Shown: piece by piece, positions 7,791 to 17,400 of the stretch | Numbering within the stretch: position 1 is the stretch's first letter | Layout: each line of letters starts with the position of its first letter | IMG/VR virus record: IMGVR_UViG_3300049846_001059 | Span: 1-29,129 of that record | Strand: one strand, 5' to 3' | DNA length: 29,129 bases | Origin: a virus | The notes under the pieces: model-generated | What the model saw: only the letters and a program-made list of their open reading frames with translations | Told to the model about the DNA's origin: nothing | The model's database searches: none | Made by a program: the position numbers and the translations under genes

Positions 7791-8441
7791 TTACGCACGG
7801 GTGACAGGCATCGGCATCTGGAGGCGGTCGAGCAGGAGTTCAAACTGCGCGAACCAGAACTGGGACACCTGCATGATGTCGTTCGGATCCACCGCACCGT
7901 TGACCTGAGTGGCCGAGTACCGGGTGTAGTCCATCCGGTCATCGAGCACCCGAGCCGTAGCGAGCCCCATCGCGTAGAGCACCGGAAGCTCCTCGACACC
8001 AGCGGGGCCAGAGAACGCCTCCGACTGGGACGCCGTGTAGTTCGCGGACACGAAGGGCGTAAGCCGGTCGGCGGTCGTGATGCGGATCTTCGACCCGACA
8101 GCACCCGGAAGGGCGGTGTCGAGAAGGACAAGCTTCGGAGCCGTGAGCGACGGGATGATGTCGTACCGGCTGAGCGGAACATACCGGTTAGAGGCGGCGG
8201 CGGTCTCAACCTCGACAGTGAGCACCTTGCCCGTACCGACACCGGCAGGGAAAGTGTACTCGTAGGTAGACGAGGCGATGGTCAGGGTCGCGTCCTGCAC
8301 CATCTTGAAGACCTTCGGGAACATCGCAGCCTGACCGCGATTGAGGAACCGAAGCTTCGTCGCAAAGGGAACCTGCGTGTCCGCAACGTCGTTGAGTCGG
8401 TCACGCAGGTCATCGATCATGTCACCTGCATACGTTGCCAT
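7791..8441 (-). CDS. Head-tail adaptor / connector protein (216 aa)
   Basis: ATG 8441 has GGAG 7 bases upstream. The N-terminus (MATYAGDMIDDLRDRLNDV, then FATKLRFLNRGQAAMFPKVF) has the helix pair and LNR-x-Q pattern of connector proteins that bind under the portal (T7 gp11/P22 gp4-like and relatives). A beta-rich insertion follows (residues about 50-140: YEYTFPAGVGTGKVLTVEV, YDIIPSLTAPKLVLLD). The protein ends in two or three helices (VEELPVLYAMGLATARVLDDR; FWFAQFELLLDRLQMP) as expected for the ring-forming helical bundle. Length is within the 190-220 range of podovirus adaptors. Its position between head and tail genes fits. The exact family could not be confirmed. Confidence 0.65.
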   Translation of the reverse strand: MATYAGDMIDDLRDRLNDVADTQVPFATKLRFLNRGQAAMFPKVFKMVQDATLTIASSTYEYTFPAGVGTGKVLTVEVETAAASNRYVPLSRYDIIPSLTAPKLVLLDTALPGAVGSKIRITTADRLTPFVSANYTASQSEAFSGPAGVEELPVLYAMGLATARVLDDRMDYTRYSATQVNGAVDPNDIMQVSQFWFAQFELLLDRLQMPMPVTRA

Positions 8442-8451
8442 CGAGGTTCTC

Positions 8452-8706
8452 CTACTTAGCGATGAGGGTTAGGTCCAAAGTGTTCATAACGGTGAGCAGA
8501 AGGCCCATCGCCATCAGTACCCACGGTACAACACTTCGGACCCAAACACCAGTGTTGGCGTTGGCGCGTTCGCGCGCAACTGCCTCGGCCTGTGAGGCAA
8601 TCAGAGACTTCACGTCTTTCTTGATCTCGGCTACGTCGGCCTTCAGGGCTTCGATTTGTGTCTCAACCACCGCAAGCCTCGCATTCGTAGTCTCTGACGC
8701 CGTCAT
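8452..8706 (-). CDS. XhlA-like coiled-coil + single membrane helix protein (84 aa)
   Basis: ATG 8706 follows GGGGGAG by 6 bases. Residues about 8-46 form a clean heptad coiled coil (LAVVETQIEALKADVAEIKK and following). One hydrophobic segment lies at about 54-78 (VWVRSVVPWVLMAMGLLLTV) near the C-terminus, which ends with Lys. This is the layout of the haemolysin XhlA/holin-associated family: N-terminal coiled coil outside the bilayer, C-terminal anchor. XhlA proteins work with a holin and endolysin in lysis, but this gene sits between the head and tail genes rather than in a lysis cassette. A role as holin partner, or as a membrane anchor during assembly or DNA entry, is inference. Confidence 0.65.
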   Translation of the reverse strand: MTASETTNARLAVVETQIEALKADVAEIKKDVKSLIASQAEAVARERANANTGVWVRSVVPWVLMAMGLLLTVMNTLDLTLIAK

Positions 8707-8723
8707 GGGACGCTCCCCCGGTG

Positions 8724-8966
8724 CTAGATGCGACCGGACTCTTCGAGAAGATTAGCGACATCCTCGGGCACTTCCACCCGCTCGCCGCCCTTGATGATGA
8801 AGGTGTAGCCGTTGATCTGGACCCACTCATCCTGACGGGTCTTGATGCTGACCTTCTTCTGCGCTGCGAAGTAGTCACGCATCCGGTTCTGCTCCTTCAG
8901 CGCCGCCATAGCCTCTTGCCCTGCAACCTGCTCTGCGGTCTCCGGAGCCTTCTTGGACTCAGCCAT
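8724..8966 (-). CDS. Conserved small phage head-region protein (80 aa)
   Basis: ATG 8966 follows GGAGAAGGAGAG. The N-terminal half is helical and charged (residues 10-37: AEQVAGQEAMAALKEQNRMR). The C-terminal half is a compact beta unit: VSIKTRQDEWVQINGYTFIIKG followed by GERVEVPEDVANLLEESG. This second part resembles small proteins encoded next to capsid genes in many tailed phages, where a short two-stranded motif ends in V-x-V-P-x-x-V. Their function is not established. It lies between the decoration-like gene and the XhlA-like gene, with a stable hairpin in front. No catalytic residues or membrane segment are seen. Confidence 0.65.
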   Translation of the reverse strand: MAESKKAPETAEQVAGQEAMAALKEQNRMRDYFAAQKKVSIKTRQDEWVQINGYTFIIKGGERVEVPEDVANLLEESGRI

Positions 8967-9014
8967 TGTTCTCTCCTTCTCCTAGATGCGAAGCTTCCTC
9001 CGACTAGGAAGTAG

Positions 9015-9042
9015 GAGGGGGAGGGTCCGTCCCCTCCCCCTC
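9015..9042 (-). promoter_or_regulatory. Strong GC-rich intergenic hairpin downstream of the decoration-like gene
   Basis: An 11-bp perfect stem (bases 9015-9025 pairing with 9032-9042, core AGGGGGAGGG / CCCTCCCCCT) with a 6-base loop lies in the 86-base gap between the 158-aa and 80-aa genes. No T-run follows on either strand, so it is not a standard terminator. It may block 3' exonucleases or reduce read-through into the downstream genes. Confidence 0.55.
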
Positions 9043-9052
9043 AGTCACTCGC

Positions 9053-9529
9053 TTACGCGAACGACGGCTTGATGTAGGACGGGTAGGCGTAGACGAACGT
9101 CACCGTGGTGTCGCCCGTGGTGCCAGCCGTGCCGACAGTCGTGACCTTGGCCGAGAGCGTGCGCGCGGCGTTACCCACCTGCCGACGCTTCACCTGCGAC
9201 GCACCGATGGTGGCGACAGACGTGTAGTCGAGAGCAAGATCAGCACCGTGCTTGCCACCGGCAAGGCCGTTGATCGAGATGGACTCGCCAGCGAGAAGGT
9301 CAGTCGCCTTCAGGTTGACGGCGGTGAAGATGCCATCGTCATCGGTGGCGTCACCAACGATGAGCGTGGCGCTAGTGCCAGCGTTCCACAGCGCAGTCGC
9401 GTGGACGATGACATCAACGAGGACAGCGCCAGCGGGGACATCGAACGAAGCCGAGTAGACGCCCGCAGCGCCGCCGTTTTCGAGGAAGCGGATCGACTCC
9501 GCTCGCATAGTACCGGGAGAAGCAGCCAT
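9053..9529 (-). CDS. Probable capsid decoration / head-stabilising protein (158 aa)
   Basis: I chose ATG 9529 (MAASPGTMRAESIRFLENG), which has AAAGGG 7 bases upstream. A GTG 42 bases earlier would place a 10-bp hairpin inside the coding sequence. The protein is beta-rich, with alternating hydrophobic strands: YSASFDVPAGAVLVDVIVHA, SATLIVGDATDDDGIFTAV, GDTTVTFVYAYPSYIKP. The PAGAVLVDVIVHAT and LIVGDATDDDG pattern is common in small jelly-roll or beta-sandwich proteins encoded right after major capsid genes, which often stud the capsid surface. There is no signal peptide or membrane helix. The decoration role is inferred from position, size and fold; a head-closure or minor capsid role is possible. 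Confidence 0.65.
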   Translation of the reverse strand: MAASPGTMRAESIRFLENGGAAGVYSASFDVPAGAVLVDVIVHATALWNAGTSATLIVGDATDDDGIFTAVNLKATDLLAGESISINGLAGGKHGADLALDYTSVATIGASQVKRRQVGNAARTLSAKVTTVGTAGTTGDTTVTFVYAYPSYIKPSFA

Positions 9530-9547
9530 GGGTTGGCCCTTTCTATC

Positions 9548-9575
9548 GGGGGTGGGCTTTGTCAGGCCCACCCCC
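9548..9575 (-). promoter_or_regulatory. Strong GC-rich hairpin between major capsid and decoration genes
   Basis: A 10-bp perfect stem (GGGGGTGGGC at 9548-9557 with GCCCACCCCC at 9566-9575) with an 8-base loop starts 11 bases after the capsid stop. No T-run follows on the minus strand; the next bases are GATAGAAAGGG, the ribosome site of the following gene. It may stabilise the capsid message or partly attenuate transcription, giving more capsid protein than downstream products. Confidence 0.6.
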
Positions 9576-9585
9576 CTAGGTCAGC

Positions 9586-10512
9586 TTACGCGCTGACAGC
9601 ACACTCGTACCGGAGCATGAAGGCGTCGTTCAGGATCTTGGCCGTGAACGTGACCTTCCAGCCCATCGACTGCTGCTGGTCAACCGGGTCCGCCGTACCA
9701 GCCGAACCAAGCGGCTTGTAGTACGACTGGAGCGAATGACCGTCGAGGCTGATGACGCCGTAGGCGTTCGCCCCGAAGAACAGAGCCGTGTAGACATCGA
9801 TGCTGGCCGCGCCCGCACCCGCGAAGACCTTGGCCTTGTCAGAGACCCAGAACTTCACGCCGTACAGCTCACCAAGCGAGCCGTCGAACTGACGACCCGA
9901 CTGGGCGTACTGGTTGGCCGTCACCCACTCGCTCGTACCCTGAAGGTCGTAGGCGATGCGCGGGTGGAGGATGCAGTGGTACCAGCCGTCGATCTTCTTG
10001 GCGCGGTTCGTCACGAGCGTACGAACAGCCTTCCGAAGATCCGCGACCGAGATCTTGTCCGTGCTATCGACGGTGACCCGGGAGGTCGCGTCGTTCGCGT
10101 ACTGGACAGTCGTCCCGGCGACGAGGATGTCGCGGATGACCTCATCGATGGTCTCACCGGCCTCGATGCCCAGAAGGGTCGTGGTCTCGGTAAGGATCGG
10201 ATCGATGGTCGTGGTCGCCACGAGATCCGTGAAGCCGACCGCATCACCGAACTGCGAAACAGTCGCGGTGATGGCCGACACCTGAATGTCCTTCAGGGTC
10301 GGGGGCACGCCCTCGGTGAGAGGCGTGGTCGCCGTCGCCAGCGTCGAGAGGCGACGGAACTCGACGGTCTTGCCGCCGTTCTTGGGGATGGAGCGCTTCT
10401 GCGCGAACTTGTCGTGGAGGAGCACCGGGGTCGTGTATTCGAGAAGAACACGATCATAGAACGTCTTCATCTCGTTCGACAGACCGGCGCTACCGGTATG
10501 CATGAGAGCCAT
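9586..10512 (-). CDS. Major capsid protein, N4-gp56 family (308 aa)
   Basis: This is the shell subunit. ATG 10512 has AAAGGG 8 bases upstream. The sequence follows the N4-gp56 major capsid family: SNEMKTFYDRVLLEYTTPVL near the N-terminus, FAQKRSIPKNGGKTVEFRRL (about residues 36-55), TEGVPPTLKDIQVSAITATV (66-85), then QFGDAVGFTDLVATTTIDPI (87-106). Later come VTNRAKKIDGWYHCILHPRI, a central helix-and-strand region, and LYGVKFWVSDKAKVF. It ends in VTFTAKILNDAFMLRYECAV. Length is typical of the smaller members. A scaffold gene lies directly upstream and a decoration-type gene directly downstream, as expected. Assembled in the cytoplasm into a prohead around the scaffold. Confidence 0.9.
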   Translation of the reverse strand: MALMHTGSAGLSNEMKTFYDRVLLEYTTPVLLHDKFAQKRSIPKNGGKTVEFRRLSTLATATTPLTEGVPPTLKDIQVSAITATVSQFGDAVGFTDLVATTTIDPILTETTTLLGIEAGETIDEVIRDILVAGTTVQYANDATSRVTVDSTDKISVADLRKAVRTLVTNRAKKIDGWYHCILHPRIAYDLQGTSEWVTANQYAQSGRQFDGSLGELYGVKFWVSDKAKVFAGAGAASIDVYTALFFGANAYGVISLDGHSLQSYYKPLGSAGTADPVDQQQSMGWKVTFTAKILNDAFMLRYECAVSA

Positions 10513-10532
10513 GGTGGTTTCCCTTTAGGTCA

Positions 10533-11105
10533 TTAGCGTCGGGCAAGTGCCTCGTCAACGACCTTCTTGAAGTCTTCCGCGCTCATCTTCGAGAAGTCCT
10601 TTGCCTTGCTCGGTGCAGGGTTCCCGGTCTCGATCTCGGGCGCAAGCCCGTTCTCGGCCAGAACCTTGTTCCGGAGCGTCGTCTCCAGCTTCTCGTAGCG
10701 AGCAACCAGTGCAGCTGCGCTCTGGGCAATCTCGCCCGGAGTCGAGCCGGTGAGGTCGGCACCCGACAGGCCATACTCAGCGAGCTTCGGATACTGCTGG
10801 ACCGCGAACATCCGAGCCATCTCAGTCATGTAACCTGTCAGAGCATCACCGCTGTCGGCCGGGGCCTTCGGCGGCTTACCTCCCTCCGCATCGTCTCCCT
10901 TCGCGGCGGCGAGCATCGCGTCGAGCTGCTTCTGCAGCTTGTTCGCGCGAGCCGTCTCCTTGTCCTTAGCGGACTGAAGGTCGCTGATGCGCTTGTCGGT
11001 TGACTTCTGGTTTCCACCTGACTTGGACGGGTCCCCAGCGGGATCGCCATCGAGTTCCAGATCGTCACCATCGTCATCCAGTAGATCGTTCCTCAGTTCA
11101 GGCAT
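10533..11105 (-). CDS. Capsid scaffolding protein (190 aa)
   Basis: I chose ATG 11105 (MPELRNDLLDDDGDDLELDG), which has GGAG 6 bases upstream and overlaps the previous stop by 8 bases (ATGCCTGA). A GTG/TTG-type extension of 11 residues is less likely. Composition is typical of scaffolds: an acidic disordered N-terminus (residues 1-35), a charged coiled coil (about 36-68, KRISDLQSAKDKETARANKL), a Gly/Pro/Ala linker, then helices. It closes with a short basic helix (residues about 172-190, SAEDFKKVVDEALARR), the usual capsid-binding end. Its position immediately before the major capsid gene supports the call. No protease motif is visible, so scaffold release may need no cleavage or an enzyme encoded elsewhere. 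Confidence 0.8.
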   Translation of the reverse strand: MPELRNDLLDDDGDDLELDGDPAGDPSKSGGNQKSTDKRISDLQSAKDKETARANKLQKQLDAMLAAAKGDDAEGGKPPKAPADSGDALTGYMTEMARMFAVQQYPKLAEYGLSGADLTGSTPGEIAQSAAALVARYEKLETTLRNKVLAENGLAPEIETGNPAPSKAKDFSKMSAEDFKKVVDEALARR

Positions 11106-11322
11106 CGAACTCTCCCTCAAAGCCAAGGCAATCGGCAAAGAGGGCCACGATGTCGGACCTCAGAAACGCCCTTGCTTCTGCCGAGTATGCCGGATCTGCC
11201 ATATCGGAGCGTGCGAGTCGTACCGCTTGCGCCATAAGCGCTAGGTACGGACCCGAGCCATAGTCTGGCTCGCTACCTACAGTCGTGTGGGTTACCACCC
11301 CATCACCTTCAGTAGCAATCAC
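11098..11322 (-). CDS. Small protein of unknown function before the scaffold gene (74 aa)
   Basis: The only usable start is GTG 11322. Its nearest ribosome site (GAGGAGG) is just 2 bases away, too close for good initiation, but a short upstream frame ends in GTGA and could deliver ribosomes by coupling. The N-terminal 20 residues are polar and probably flexible. Residues 26-70 are helical (LALMAQAVRLARSDMADPAY; FLRSDIVALFADCLGFEGEF). The gene overlaps the scaffold start by 8 bases. I do not recognise a family; size and location suggest a head-assembly accessory protein, which is inference. Confidence 0.55.
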   Translation of the reverse strand: MIATEGDGVVTHTTVGSEPDYGSGPYLALMAQAVRLARSDMADPAYSAEARAFLRSDIVALFADCLGFEGEFDA

Positions 11323-11387
11323 AGCCTCCTCACCAGTTGCCTCCCACTTGCGTGGTCAGCCAAGGTCCTACGGCCCGAATGTACCAC
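11319..11387 (-). CDS. Possible 22-codon leader ORF between giant gene and 74-aa gene
   Basis: A GTG at 11387 has GGAG exactly 7 bases upstream, and the frame (MVHSGRRTLADHASGRQLVR and two more residues) stops in TGA overlapping the next gene's GTG as GTGA. The ribosome site is better than that of the 74-aa gene. The peptide itself resembles nothing I know. It may be a coupling leader that reinitiates into the 74-aa gene rather than a functional product. Confidence 0.3.
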   Translation of the reverse strand: MVHSGRRTLADHASGRQLVRRL

Positions 11388-11412
11388 AATCTATCTCCTG
11401 TCAACAAGCATT

Positions 11413-14400
11413 CTACGCAACTGAGTGGAAGCGAACCCACGCAGCACTCTCGCCGCCATGCGCCTTGCGCTTCTTCGTCCGCTGCTGCGGGTGGATGAAC
11501 TCGATAGGCTTCGGCTGCGCCTTGCCGTGCTTCAGCATGTCGCCATACGAGTTGAGGATGTGCTCAACCCAGCGCTGCCAGTCATCCACCAGATCGGGGT
11601 GGTCGGCCAGCTTGTCAAAAACGCTCGACAGACGGGCAAGCCCCTTCGCCTCCTGCGAGAAGATCTCGGGGTACTTCTCACGGAAGATACGGCGCAGCCA
11701 CTGGTCGTCCTTGGGCAGCGTCTGGTAGGCCGCGAGGATGAGCATGCGGCGACGAGACTCGGAGTCGTCCTGCTGTGCCATCCAGCGCGCGAACTCCGGA
11801 TGGTTCTGAAGGTACAGCACCCGGTTCGCATCATCGGCAGCAAAGTACTGCTGAAGCTGCCCCATGCGAAGGATGTCGGTCTTCAGCTTCTCCATCGGAT
11901 GCTTCGCGTAGTAGCGGTCCTTGTACGCCTGCGGCAGAGAGTCGAAGTACGCCTTCGCCTCGTCGCGCTTGCCGTCCTGCAGCAACGCAACCCACTTGCC
12001 CATGGCCTTGGCATAGCCGCTGGAGCCACTCGTCTGCCCGTCCGGGTTGTTGGAGTAGAAGCGCTCACGCACCCACGCAGGCAGTGAAGCGAAGTACGCC
12101 GCGCCGCCAGCATAGTCGCGGCGGCGGTAGAAGGCCGTCCACTTCTCCATGTATGAGGTATACGCGATGTTCTCTTCCATCTGCTTGCGCTTCTCTGGAT
12201 GCTTCGCGTAGTAGCGAGCACGCATCCACGGGTCGAGGGAGGCAAAGTACGCCTGCGCCTCGCCCCACCGCCCAGCCTTGATGAGCCGACCCCAGCCCTG
12301 CATCGCCTTGATGTAGGCGTCATTCGCCTCCCACTGATCCTGCTTGCCGGGATGCAGCCGGAAGTACTCACGCATGATGTCGGGATGCTTCTTCATCTCG
12401 GCAACGAAGGTCGCACCGAAGTTGTCGCTGGCGCGAGCCAGAGCGATGATGTCTCCAAGTCCCTCGCGGTACTTCTGGTCGCGCTCGTACTCCATCTTCT
12501 CTGCCGTGGTCATACGCGAGTACCGCCACGAGTTGAAGTCAGGGAGGATCTTCACGAGCGGGACAAGGCTCTGACCGTACGGCCCCTTCCTCAGCTCGTC
12601 ACCAACGAAGTCGGTCGTGGGGTCGTAGTAGAAGACAAGCGTATCCTCCAGCAGCTGCTGGTACTCCAGCTCGCTCACGAGGTACAGCTGGTCGGCCAGC
12701 TCGAAGTTCTTGGACTCCTGTGCAGCGGTGATGGCGATCTTGCGGATGCCGGTGCTTTCAAAGACATCCCACCAGTGCTGCTCATGGTCGCGCCAGATAC
12801 CCTGCTCACCCTGATAGATCTCGTTCAGGCGCTGGGCAACAGCCGGGAACGCCTTCAGGAACTGTGCCTGTCGCTCCTTCCACTGCCGCACGGCAGTCTG
12901 GAAACTCAGCTCGTCCTTGAAGTTCACACGGTCGGGGCGACGGATGTTGAAGTAGCTGGTCAGAAGGTCGTCAGTCACCCACGAGGAGATCTCAGCCTCC
13001 CACTCCTCAGGGGTCTGGAAGAGCACCACGGCCTCATACAGCTCCGGGTGCGAGCCGAAGTAGTTGTAACGCGCGAGCCGCGCGAGCATCTTCGCCTTCT
13101 GGTACTCCGGAGAACCCGGGGTCAGGCGGCTGATCTTGTGGTCCCACTCCAGCTGCATGGCCTTCAGCCCGTCGAACGCAGCCTTCACAGAGTTCTGGTA
13201 TTCGAGGCTGCGCTCATGGAACCACCCGTTCTCGTCAATCGAACTCGGGTCCATCAGCTCCTTCAGGCTGCGCGGAGTGTGGATGTCCACGGTGCGCATG
13301 CGGTTCTCGGCCCACCGAAGCTTCAACAGGCTACCTTCGATGGTGCTGTCCAGCCACGCCTTGGCGGCGTCGGGGTTCACCTTCTGCAAGGCGTAGTAGA
13401 ACTGCTTGTACCCAGCGACCTTGTCCCACGTCTTCACACCACCGAAGAACAGGAGCTTCGCGGCCAACTGCGAGGCCTCGTTGGGGTCCATGCCGCCCTT
13501 ATTGAACTCGACGTACTGTCGCCACAACTCAATCGGCCAGATAGAGTTCAGGGCGTCCGCCGTTCCACCCCACGGGGCGTCCCACGGAACCTCAACCTCG
13601 CGGTACTCGCCGGTGGGGTAGCCCGCAGCATTCTTCACGGGCTCCCAGCCAGTACGACCATAGATGTGGAATGCGTTCATGATGCCAAGCACGATGTTCG
13701 TCGTGTTGGGGCTGACAATCTGCGCCCACTGGTCGAGATGCTCGTGGATGGTCTGCGGGCCTTCAGCGTTCTTGAAGGCAGGCTTCAGACCACGCGAGGC
13801 GTCAGTGAAGACACCGAGGTCGATGAACGAGTCCGGAGCCCACGGCAGGCGGATAAGGCGCGCAAGAGCATCCGGCAGGGGCTCGGTCTCCGGGTCGTGA
13901 TCCTCGGCCCACTGCTGGCGGTTGTACTGCTCAATCGCATCACCGATGCGCTGGAGGTAGTTGAACACGAACGGATGCTCGGCCAGCTCGCCAAGGTAGA
14001 GCATCTTGTTCTTCCATCGGTACGACATGAACGGGAAGAAGGTGTTCAGGAGGCGCTCGATAGGCCCATTACCAACAGTCGGCCACAGGCGCTTCAACTC
14101 CTTCTGGATGAACCCACGCGCCACGATGTCAGCGGTAACCTCGTCCCCGAACTCCTTCAGGCTGCGCCGGTAGATCTCGTCGTACATGGAGCGAGCGAGG
14201 TTCAGCTTGGCCGAGTCCTCAGCAAAGCGAGCGACATCGGCAGGAAGCTCGCTGAAGCCGACTGCCATATCGAGCAGGCGGTTCAGGGACCCACGCTGCT
14301 CGACCGTCATCCGAGCCTCTTCGAAGGCTCCGATGGGAGTCGGGGTGCGGCCGAGCTTAGCCTCCAGACGCTGAACGGCCTTCTGGATGCGCGAACCCTC

Positions 14401-17400
14401 CAGTCCCCGGCGCACCCGGGCCGCGCCGTAGACGCCCTCGTCGGTGAGCAGAGTGGAGCTGCTCTCAATGCCGAAGGAGATGAGGTCGTGGGCCATGGCC
14501 TTCGCGGAGATCTCGCCATTCGACATGAAGCTGCGGGCGCTGAACCGGTACCACGCAGACTTCAGGCGCGAGTCAACCGCATTCGTGATGCCGAACCCGA
14601 GCATCGTGAAGACGAGACGACGCTGCAGAGAAGCCAGCCCACGGAAGAACGACCCAACACCATCGATGCGGCGACCATGCCATGTCGTATCGTTGAGCAG
14701 ATCCTTGGTGATCTCGGCAATGACCTGAATGCTATCGGCCCAGACAAGCGGCTTCGCTGCATCGCGGTTCTTCATCAGGGCCTTGACGTACGGCTCCAGC
14801 CGATCCCGGATGATCTTCTGGGCAGCGGCCAGCTCAGCCTCGTTGCGCACAATGTCGTCAGCGACTTCGAGGCCGCGAGCGACGAAGTACTTCTCAAACT
14901 CCTTCGGAGTCATGAGCCACGGGAGCGCGTGGAGACGGACACCACCCGGCATGCGCCGATCCGGCTTGCCCACGATGTCGCCAAGACGCTCAAAGAGGAA
15001 CTTCCGCTCCAGCGCAACGTCGCGCTTAGGCAGACGGCCGAGATCCTTATTCCCTTCGGCCAGCTCGCGGGCCAGCTCAGACCGGCTCAGGCGGGCTCCG
15101 GGGCGGAACTGCCCCGACAGATCTTCAACGAACCAGCCCCACTTCTCCATGAAGGCGTCAGCCACGCGCTTGTCGTGGATGAAGGAACCCATGATGTCGT
15201 TTCGGTCCAAGTAGCGTTCACGCTGAGACCATTCGGGGATATCCCCCCACTGCTGCCAGAAGAACTCGGCCTCGTCATCAATACCCCAAGAGATGTGCCC
15301 AGCCTCGATCTGCTCACGGGTACGGGGGGTCCAGATGCCCCGGTCGGTGAACCAGTTCCGCATCTTGGTCCGGTGGTTGAACTCAGGCGGACCCTGCCCA
15401 TGAGCACGCAGAGCCTTCTTCACGTCGCCAACGTTGTCCAGATCGTCCACGCCAAGGAAGTGCTTGGTGGCATGCTCCAGTGAGCGCTTCTGGAACGGCG
15501 AGATTACGCCGCCATCGAACTTCTTCAGATCGCGAGACGGCGTGTACCGCTCCTCGAACATCCTGATGATCGCCTCAGGAGAAAGAGTCTCGTTCTCTCC
15601 CGCCAGCTGGCCCAGCAGCTTCTTCGCGGTCGTTGCAGCCCAGCGAGCGCGCTCCGCGTTGTAGTGCTTGCTGACCGTCATCTCGTATGCCTTCTTGAAG
15701 CCTTCGCTGCCCCACGCATGCCCAGCGGCCTCGATCTCCTTCACAGCGGCGTCCTGAGCGCGGTAGAAGATGCCAAGCGAGTAGCGCCGTCGCATGAAGT
15801 CGCGGTTGTACACGGCGCGCATCTCGTTGTAGCGGGCCACGGACGTACCCAGCTCCCGGGCAGTTTCGATCTTGGCGCGGATGACGGCAATGTCTCGGTC
15901 CAGAACCTCAGCCTGCGGAGAGGACGGAGCGTACCCCTCGGGCCTGCGAAGGCGGACAAGCAGGTTCGACTTCTTGTCACCACGCGCCTTGCGAATGGCA
16001 CGGGCCATAGCCGCCTCGTGCTTCTCCCACTCTGCGAAGTCATAGAAGTTCGCACGGTTCGGCCCGGTCAGGATGTCCTGCATGTACTGGTCGAGATGGT
16101 ACGCCTCGTCACCGACGATCTCGCCAAGGCGCTTGCTAACGCGGATCTTCATCCATTCGAGGAACTTCCGCATCTCAGGGTTACGAATAGCGGCGCGGAT
16201 CTCGTCCAAATCGGAGAACAGCTCAGCGTAGGTGATACCGTGCAGGCTCTCTGCGTGCATGTCGAACCGACGCAGGAAAGAGTCAGGGATCGCCCTATTC
16301 ATGAAGGCGTCGAGCGCCTTCTGGTGCGTGACATAGTGCTGAGACACATCGCCAGCCATCTGCACGCGCCCAAGCTCGGGGTCCAGCGTGGCGGTCAGAA
16401 GCCGACGCCGCAGCGCGCGGCCCATCTCGACCGGAGCACCGGCCACGCTCCCGATCCACCAAGTGATGTTGTTCGGCGCAAAGGCCTCGATAGCACGCTT
16501 CGCGCCGATAGTCTCAACGCGCCGCATGTGCTGAACGCGAGTCAGCGGCGGGACAAACGACTTGCCGGTACGCTGAAACTCAAACAGCTGCAGCGTCCGC
16601 TCTGCGTCCTCGATCCGCCGACGCGCACTCACACGCAGGGCGGCACCTGCCTTACCCTTCGGTGCCTTCTCGAAGAGGCGACGGGCACGAAGCAGCTCAC
16701 GCTTCACCCAGTCTTCCTCAGACATGCCCGACAGGATCTCCAGCGCACGAGACGCAACCGACAGGTGCGGGGGGTTGACTTCCTCAGGGGTCGGAACGTG
16801 GACTCCAATCTCCTCGGCGGTAGAGGCGGCTGCAGCTGCTGCATCAGCGGCAGCCTTCTCCTGCCGTGCGACAGCGGCGGCTTCGTCGCGCGCATTCAGC
16901 TCAGCGGCAGTCGGAGGCTGCTTGCGCCCGTGCCCCACAATCGCCGGGTCCGGTGTCTCACGAGCAAACGCAGCACTCTCACGCTCCAGCTGCTGCCGAG
17001 TCTCTTCGTAGAGCTTGCGAGCCTCGTCCAACCCAATCGCATCGCCAAGTCGAGAAGCCCACAGTTCGGTGCCGAAGATCTGCTCAACGTCATTGATGAT
17101 GTACTTCCAGTGGGGGATGGTCTTCAGCTCAGTGACCAGTTCCTCCAGCCCGTCGAGAGTCGTAGAAGAGAACCCCTCGTCCAACGTCTTCTTGGCAAGA
17201 GCGACCAGTTCGTTCACAAGCGCCTTGCGGATGACCCTTGCACGCTCGTGAAGGTGCAGGTTCGGGGGAGTAGCGCCCTTGAACCAACCGATGAGTGTGG
17301 CGATCTGCTGGATGTTGCCGTCCAGATCGGCATTCGTGTAGGCCCTGCGCTCAAAGACCTCGGTGGGCGCGCCGCGCACGCGCTCGGCATGGTCTTCGAG

